A stretch of DNA of 58,352 nucleotides from Verrucomicrobiota bacterium. GTDB taxonomy: Bacteria > Verrucomicrobiota > Verrucomicrobiia > Verrucomicrobiales > DEV007. The DNA lies in assembly GCA_020630975.1 (NCBI GenBank), contig JAHDID010000038.1:1-58352 (forward strand), written 5' to 3'. Below the pieces are notes generated by a model that saw only the letters and a program-made list of their open reading frames with translations, had not been told where the DNA came from and made no database searches. The position numbers and the translations under genes were made by a program. The first letter of the stretch is position 1. Each line of letters starts with the position of its first letter. Shown piece by piece: positions 54,801 to 58,352 of the stretch.

Positions 54801-55388
54801 CAAGATCTAGGTATCCTCTTTCAGTCCGAGGCCAACTGTGCAGACGACCTGACCAAGATCAAAGGCGTCGGCAAAGTGCTAAACAAGACTCTCAACGATC
54901 GCGGTGTCTTCCGCTTCCAGCAGATCGCTGATTGGAATGAATACAACGTCTGGTCTTTCAACCAGATCATCGCATTTCCAGGTCGTATCCAGCGCGACGA
55001 GTGGATCAAGCAGTGCGAAGAGCTAGCTCTGACCAGCCGCTGCACCAATGTCGGCGCAGCAAGAGTCACTAGTGAAGATCTCGACGAAGTGATCTACAGC
55101 GAATTCGAAGGCGAAGACGTGGAGATCCGTCCACCATTCGGCATCGTCTACAAGAGCGCCCCTGCCAACCCAGACAATCTCCAAGATATCTGGGGAGTCG
55201 GCCCCGTGCTCGAGAAAAAGCTACACGACTTCGGCGTGTATCGCTTCAAGCAGATCGCCAACTGGCCAGACGACGCCATCGACGAGTTTCAAGAGCAGCT
55301 CAGCTTCCCAGACCGCATCCGTCGCGATGACTGGGTAAGCCAGAGTGAACAGCTCGCTCGCGGTGAGAAGCCGAATAGGAAGAAGTAA
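51831..55388 (+). CDS. Membrane-anchored repeat protein of helix-hairpin-helix modules
   Basis: This 1185-residue protein has one membrane helix near residues 26-50 (CWFFWLFIFLFSLILLGAFG), a Ser/Gly-rich linker and three short HHH-like repeats at about 104-265 (LTLRDSIDADIAAKLKADGI, LAQRDGIDADTAAKLNAAGI). A middle acidic part follows, then seven longer modules starting near residues 472, 589, 681, 797, 889, 1004 and 1115. Each has DDLTxIxGIGxVxExxL, a YRFxQIAxW helix and FPGRIxRDEWI, as in the COG3743-type DNA-nuclease-like HHH domain. Modules alternate between two subtypes. A 624-bp tandem duplication (copies near 53490 and 54114) is almost identical. A strong terminator follows. HHH modules usually bind DNA, which would be odd for an exported one. 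Confidence 0.85.
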   Translation: MDPILNLFEGFEVCHLDEWREWHRRCWFFWLFIFLFSLILLGAFGALLYMMLYPAWDRLTGRESTGSSTDGSGATSGSGSTGSSNAAGISAGATSSATAAGASAATGDDLTLRDSIDADIAAKLKADGIDSYTKLDGLDDARRLELAAKYGIPATALGLAADDLAQRDGIDADTAAKLNAAGIYNFDQLDGLDDAARAELAAKYGLPGAALGLHSDKVDDLTERDGIDVHTAAKLNQAGIYNFDQLDSLDQAKAAGISVKYGIPAAALGLATAGNYDSADETWEYQKDSSSDGDGDRDYGFAADGGAAGAGADVDEWPRIPTEAEIGARATELSQWRAGKGIDATQEDDWHLGERELYMNACELDGSPDRLAFYDGGRSRSAIDGVSDDHAAELSRLGYPSAAALAAMTAADKAQVQRWFDARGKDFDLDAAIASAQSQVDAEASAATAGFAGESVHADDDFGVLYSSRPDQVDDLTEISGVGEVIEGRLNDDGVYRFKQIAGWSDANALAFGKKLDFPGRIEREEWIPQAQRLAQMEEERANLEPEPEPENKPTLDDYAGLDAQYAGEDVRTDEDLGVLFQAQAHCEDDLTQIKGIGKVLNKTLNDRGVYRFQQIADWNEYNVWSFNQIIAFPGRIQRDEWIAQAAELAPSSSCLASADDAAGSQDADLGFLYSEKPEQIDDLTEISGIGQVIEGRLNDDGVYRFQQIADWSDANANAFGDRFEFPGRVQREEWIPQAQRLAQMEEERANLEPEPEPENKPTLDDYAGLDAQYAGEDVRTDEDLGVLFQAQAHCEDDLTQIKGIGKVLNKTLNDRGVYRFQQIADWNEYNVWSFNQIIAFPGRIQRDEWIAQAAELAPSSSCLASADDAAGSQDADLGFLYSEKPEQIDDLTEISGIGQVIEGRLNDDGVYRFQQIADWSDANANAFGDRFEFPGRVQREEWIPQAQRLVQLESERANLEPEPEPENKPTMDDYEGFDVKYPGEDIRTDQDLGILFQSEANCADDLTKIKGVGKVLNKTLNDRGVFRFQQIADWNEYNVWSFNQIIAFPGRIQRDEWIKQCEELALTSRCTNVGAARVTSEDLDEVIYSEFEGEDVEIRPPFGIVYKSAPANPDNLQDIWGVGPVLEKKLHDFGVYRFKQIANWPDDAIDEFQEQLSFPDRIRRDDWVSQSEQLARGEKPNRKK
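53434..54681 (+). repeat. 624-bp tandem duplication within the HHH-module gene
   Basis: Sequence at offset +624 is almost the same from about 53434-54057 to 54058-54681. The stretch from about 53493 to 54045 appears identical to its partner by eye, with a few substitutions at each end. It equals 208 codons, one A-type plus one B-type module, so reading frame is kept. Confidence 0.85.
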
Positions 55389-55418
55389 ACCCTACTTTTT
55401 ACCACTTTTCTCAAAGAA

Positions 55419-55449
55419 ACCGTCACCATTCACATGGTGGCGGTTTTTT
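55419..55449 (+). terminator. Rho-independent terminator of the HHH-module gene
   Basis: ACCGTCACCAT - TCAC - ATGGTGGCGGT forms an 11-bp stem with one G-U pair and a 4-nt loop, followed by T6. The stop codon of the convergent gene overlaps the T run. It could also work in part on the other strand. Confidence 0.88.
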
Positions 55450-56731
55450 AGTAATTAGGTTGCCTCAACTTTGGAATGTTTCCTATCCACGTACAGCCCA
55501 TAGCGACGAGCATTGCAATCCAGAACAAACTAGCAATAGCCTCAGAAATACCACCACCATTCATTACCGCGCTACCAGCGGATGCCAACAGCACTAGATA
55601 GAATAAAACGGTTATCGAACCAAACAGGATCTTTCCATACTTTGATGGATTGGTATAAGTCAAAGAAGCAGGCATCGCAGAAAGAGCCAAAAAGGCACCG
55701 GTAAATGAGACGCCTACCGCTCCGATTAACAATCCAGCAAATACCAGAACCAACCCAACAACAAAAGCGCCCCCCACAGCAATGCCCTCTATTTTCTCTG
55801 ACTTCTTCAAAGCAAGGCGAGCCCTCCTATCCATAAGAAGAAACAAGCTGCCAATCCCTGAGGCGAGCCAGACCCACAAAATAAATATAAAATACACCGC
55901 TACCAACGCGGTACTTGCGATTGGGTGAAGTTTTTCCAAAAGGGTTCTACCAACGCGCACACCGACGAGTAGACCAATTACAATTGCCCAACCCGCCTTG
56001 TCTGTAAATCGCTGCATAAAGAAGCAATATTGCAGGTAAGCTCGATAGAACGCCGATCTACTTTTAAAACTCTCAATCAAGCCCTCCCGAGCTGGATCAA
56101 ATTCTGGGTCTAGTCGTAAAGCTTCAGAAAAGTGCTCTTCAGCTTTTGAACTGTCATTATTCTGCAAGGCGGCCCACCCTGCGTTATAATGCGCATAGGC
56201 ATCCTCTGGATTATCTGAAAGCAACCCATCAATCGTCTGCTCCGTATCAGCCATTTTGTTCTGCATACGGAGTACGTGAGCCAACAGATTTCCTGCTGCT
56301 TCATCATCAGCATCTAAAGTTAGAGCAGTGCGTAGTTGCTGTTCTGCATTCGACCACTGATTTTGCTTCATGTAGCAAATCGCTTTCGCTATGTAGCCGC
56401 TGCCATTATCTGGATCTAAGATTATCGCTTGATCTGCCGATTCATGCCCTTGCTTGACCTTATCGAGGTCGATTGATAGTTGAGAATGTAAAGCAAAGTA
56501 ATGCGATTCCTCCGCATCGTACTTTATCGCATTTTCACTCGCTTCAAGAGCCTCTCGCTTCTTATTGCCTTCCATCGAATCAAGCGTGGTTGCCATTCGA
56601 TAATGGGCGAAAGCATTTTCGGGATCTGTAGCTAGCACCTCCATCAATAGTGCCGCTGCTTCATCATAACGGCGAGATGCACAAAGCATCTCCGCTAACC
56701 GCATTTTATCGGCTGATATCTCGTCACTCAT
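55448..56731 (-). CDS. TPR-domain multi-pass membrane protein
   Basis: This 427-residue protein has TPR repeats in about residues 1-230 (SRRYDEAAALLMEVLATDP, NDSSKAEEHFSEALRLDPEF). The C-terminal half has about six hydrophobic helices, including VAVYFIFILWVWLASGIGSLF, AFVVGLVLVFAGLLIGAVGV and KILFGSITVLFYLVLLASAG. I recognise no family for the membrane part. Its ATG overlaps the stop of the AAA+ gene by 4 bp (ATGA), so the two proteins are made together. The pair is lower in GC than its neighbours. Confidence 0.8.
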   Translation of the reverse strand: MSDEISADKMRLAEMLCASRRYDEAAALLMEVLATDPENAFAHYRMATTLDSMEGNKKREALEASENAIKYDAEESHYFALHSQLSIDLDKVKQGHESADQAIILDPDNGSGYIAKAICYMKQNQWSNAEQQLRTALTLDADDEAAGNLLAHVLRMQNKMADTEQTIDGLLSDNPEDAYAHYNAGWAALQNNDSSKAEEHFSEALRLDPEFDPAREGLIESFKSRSAFYRAYLQYCFFMQRFTDKAGWAIVIGLLVGVRVGRTLLEKLHPIASTALVAVYFIFILWVWLASGIGSLFLLMDRRARLALKKSEKIEGIAVGGAFVVGLVLVFAGLLIGAVGVSFTGAFLALSAMPASLTYTNPSKYGKILFGSITVLFYLVLLASAGSAVMNGGGISEAIASLFWIAMLVAMGCTWIGNIPKLRQPNY

Positions 56732-58116
56732 TTCTTTAATCCTAGGTGCTCTAAAACTTCATCATAGAAACCGCTTTGGTTCGCATAGAGCGCATAATTT
56801 TTCGCGCTTTCGAACCACTTAGCGGTAGATGGTTTCACTTGTTTTCGTGCTTTTGAAATATCCCGATTAGATACAGGAACAATCTCTCCAGACTCCATCG
56901 CAACCTCCAATGCGGCTTCGATTGCTCGATCAAAAACAGCCTTAATATCAGCTCCTGAATAGCCATTGGTTTTCTTTGCTAACCCTTCGACATCCAGATT
57001 GTGAAGAGGCTTTCCTTTCGACATCACCTCTACTATTTCTTTACGAGCGGGTTCATCAGGGGGAGGAACAAATATCAATCGATCGAATCGACCAGGCCTT
57101 AAGAAGGCTGAATCGAGATGCCATGGCGCATTAGTAGCGCCCAAAACGAGGACCTCCTCGTTATTACTTTGATCACCATCAAGTTCAGAGAGGAATTGAT
57201 TAATCAATGTCCTAGCAGCAGACCCACGCATATCCCTCCGGTCCGCAGCCAAAGCATCAATCTCGTCAAAAAATAAAACGGAAGGCTTCGAGGAGCGGGC
57301 TAGTTCGAAAATCTCGTGCAACTTCTGCTCGCTTTTACCAATCCACATCTCAAGAATCTGATGTAAGCCGATAGAGAAAAAATTTGCATTTATTTCGCCC
57401 GCAGTAGCCTTGCTAATCAATGTTTTTCCACAACCAGGAGGACCATAAAGAAGGACTCCGCCGCCTGCTTTCTTACCATAAGCTTCGAAAATTTCTTTCT
57501 GTTGCAGAGGTAACAGAATCTTCATTCGGATAGCTTTTTTCACTTCTTCCATCCCTCCGACATCTTCAAATCCGATGTCTGCTTTCTGCAAAAAATCTAG
57601 CCGGAGATCATCGAGGCTGTCAGAGTCATCATCATCTTCTTGATCACCGTAGGCACCGCCTTGCCAAGAGTTCGCTGACGCGAGAGTTGGTGTGCTTGTC
57701 TTTGGAGGAGGGGAGCCACCCGCCTGCTCTATACGCTTCAATAAATTAACGTCTACTAGCTCAGGGTCGAGAGAAATAGCTTTATCATACCGCTGCCTAG
57801 CTACTACACCATTCACCTCCTTCAGGTGCAACTTCGCTGATAACAGAAAGGCATCACCAGAATCAGGATGCTCTTCACACAGCGCATCTAGGCGTAGAAT
57901 AGCTTCAGAGACCTTTCCTGAAAAATCGAGTGCTCGAATATAACCTAATTTTGCAGGCAGGCTAGACGGCTCAACTTTTAAAGCTGCTTCAAATGTTTCC
58001 GCAGCTTCCTCCCCTATAAAATTTTCTAACAATGCATCACCAAGCATTAGCAAAAGAGGCAGGTTATCTGGTGAAACAGCGACTGCTTTTCTTAGGGAGT
58101 CAAGATTTTCAGACAT
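56728..58116 (-). CDS. TPR-AAA+ ATPase (Vps4/CDC48-like)
   Basis: This 462-residue protein begins with TPR repeats (about 1-125), an acidic linker (EDDDDSDSLDD near 160-170) and a classical AAA+ domain. Walker A GPPGCGKT is at 225-232, the pore-loop-like LEMWIGKSEQ near 255, Walker B LFFDEIDAL at 281-289, sensor 1 GATNAP at 326-331 and LRPGRFDR with two Arg fingers near 340-346. A C-terminal KPSTAKWFESAKNYALYAN resembles the tail of Vps4/katanin. ATG 58116 is chosen, since the longer reading would translate antisense of an HHH repeat fragment. It overlaps the TPR-membrane gene. Low GC marks the pair as acquired. Confidence 0.88.
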   Translation of the reverse strand: MSENLDSLRKAVAVSPDNLPLLLMLGDALLENFIGEEAAETFEAALKVEPSSLPAKLGYIRALDFSGKVSEAILRLDALCEEHPDSGDAFLLSAKLHLKEVNGVVARQRYDKAISLDPELVDVNLLKRIEQAGGSPPPKTSTPTLASANSWQGGAYGDQEDDDDSDSLDDLRLDFLQKADIGFEDVGGMEEVKKAIRMKILLPLQQKEIFEAYGKKAGGGVLLYGPPGCGKTLISKATAGEINANFFSIGLHQILEMWIGKSEQKLHEIFELARSSKPSVLFFDEIDALAADRRDMRGSAARTLINQFLSELDGDQSNNEEVLVLGATNAPWHLDSAFLRPGRFDRLIFVPPPDEPARKEIVEVMSKGKPLHNLDVEGLAKKTNGYSGADIKAVFDRAIEAALEVAMESGEIVPVSNRDISKARKQVKPSTAKWFESAKNYALYANQSGFYDEVLEHLGLKK

Positions 58117-58165
58117 ACCTCGGAAGATATAATAGATACAGCAAGATCCCAACGAGAAATCGCTT

Positions 58166-58222
58166 ATCATCTCATTCCCAGGTCGTATCCAGCGCGATGA
58201 GTGGATCGCGCAGGCCGCAGAG
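58166..58222 (+). repeat. Stray fragment of the HHH-module repeat
   Basis: The stretch CATTCCCAGGTCGTATCCAG and the bases following it match the end of an HHH module (as near 53726-53780 and 54960-55010) with only a few changes. It encodes FPGRIQRDEWIAQAAE. It stands alone, just upstream of the AAA+ gene's N-terminal region and next to the 3' end of mpl. Confidence 0.9.
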
Positions 58223-58278
58223 CGCCGCACCAATCACTGCTGCACTAATCGCTGCCGGCCTACCTGGATGATGTCCTG

Positions 58279-58352
58279 TTACAAAGCCGCCAGCAGTTTG
58301 TCGTGGATGCCACCGAAGCCGCCATTCGAAAACACGATGACCACATCATCGT
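58279..58352 (-). CDS. mpl: UDP-N-acetylmuramate tripeptide ligase Mpl, C-terminal end
   Basis: The last 23 codons read VIVFSNGGFGGIHDKLLAAL and then TAA, which matches the C-terminus of Mpl (SNGGFGGIH.KLL), the peptidoglycan recycling ligase. The rest of the gene lies outside the window. MurC-type proteins lack this ending, so Mpl is favoured, but only 72 bp are available. Confidence 0.7.
   Translation of the reverse strand, partial: DDVVIVFSNGGFGGIHDKLLAAL

Noticed and set aside
58117-58233. Longer N-terminus for the AAA+ protein
   Set aside because: It would translate the antisense strand of the HHH-repeat fragment; a normal TPR start is at 58116.

Overview
The window looks like a chromosomal segment of a Verrucomicrobiota bacterium (PVC group). 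Two PSCyt/DUF1549-DUF1553 genes are each followed by a DUF1501 partner. There are three arylsulfatases, a ThuA-like protein, a DUF1080 domain and an SHD1 domain. This combination is typical of marine or soil Verrucomicrobiota and Planctomycetota that degrade sulfated polysaccharides. Most of the window is visibly GC-rich with C- or G-ending codons. The assignment rests on gene content only; no rRNA or ribosomal protein marker is present.

Left part (1-22.5 kb): a tRNA-Lys cut by the window edge, a cytochrome-domain DUF1553/DUF1501 pair, and a translationally coupled VWA protein - histidine kinase - response regulator operon. These are followed by a lipoprotein serine protease, a large secreted TPR protein, an inositol-monophosphatase family enzyme, two small low-GC unknown genes, an SDR/sulfatase divergent pair and a secreted protein with an internal duplication. 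Next is a 1.16-1.18 kaa DUF4062-TPR-SLOG-transmembrane protein, which looks like a one-gene nucleotide-sensing or conflict effector, and then a ThuA-like protein.

Middle part (22.3-37 kb): an overlooked 55-codon membrane peptide gene, an FMN-binding/ferredoxin-like membrane protein coupled to an orphan response regulator, folB, an Rpn-type nuclease-like gene, an EF-hand esterase, an MscS channel, queH, msrB, comEC, tRNA-Gly, several small genes (one DUF4250), and a metF - parvulin PPIase - acpS operon. A cluster of palindromic hairpins follows acpS.

Right part (37-58.3 kb): a signal-peptide protein with a copper-monooxygenase-like region fused to two cyclophilin domains, and a TauE/SafE permease that seems to start at ATA. 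These are followed by sulfatases (one fused to DUF1080), mtfA, a PatB/MalY aminotransferase, an antitoxin with a frameshifted ParE-like toxin, a second DUF1553/DUF1501 pair, and a 1185-aa membrane-anchored protein built of helix-hairpin-helix modules with a recent 624-bp tandem duplication. A low-GC two-gene module (TPR-AAA+ ATPase plus TPR-multi-TM protein) then lies between the end of that gene and a stray fragment of the same HHH repeat, next to the 3' end of mpl.

The most notable unexplained sequence signals are four copies of a 39-bp element (two direct units of ATTGTACCCTATTGAA with 21-bp period) in short intergenic gaps, the SLOG/DUF4062 protein, and the AAA+/TPR island bracketed by HHH-repeat DNA.
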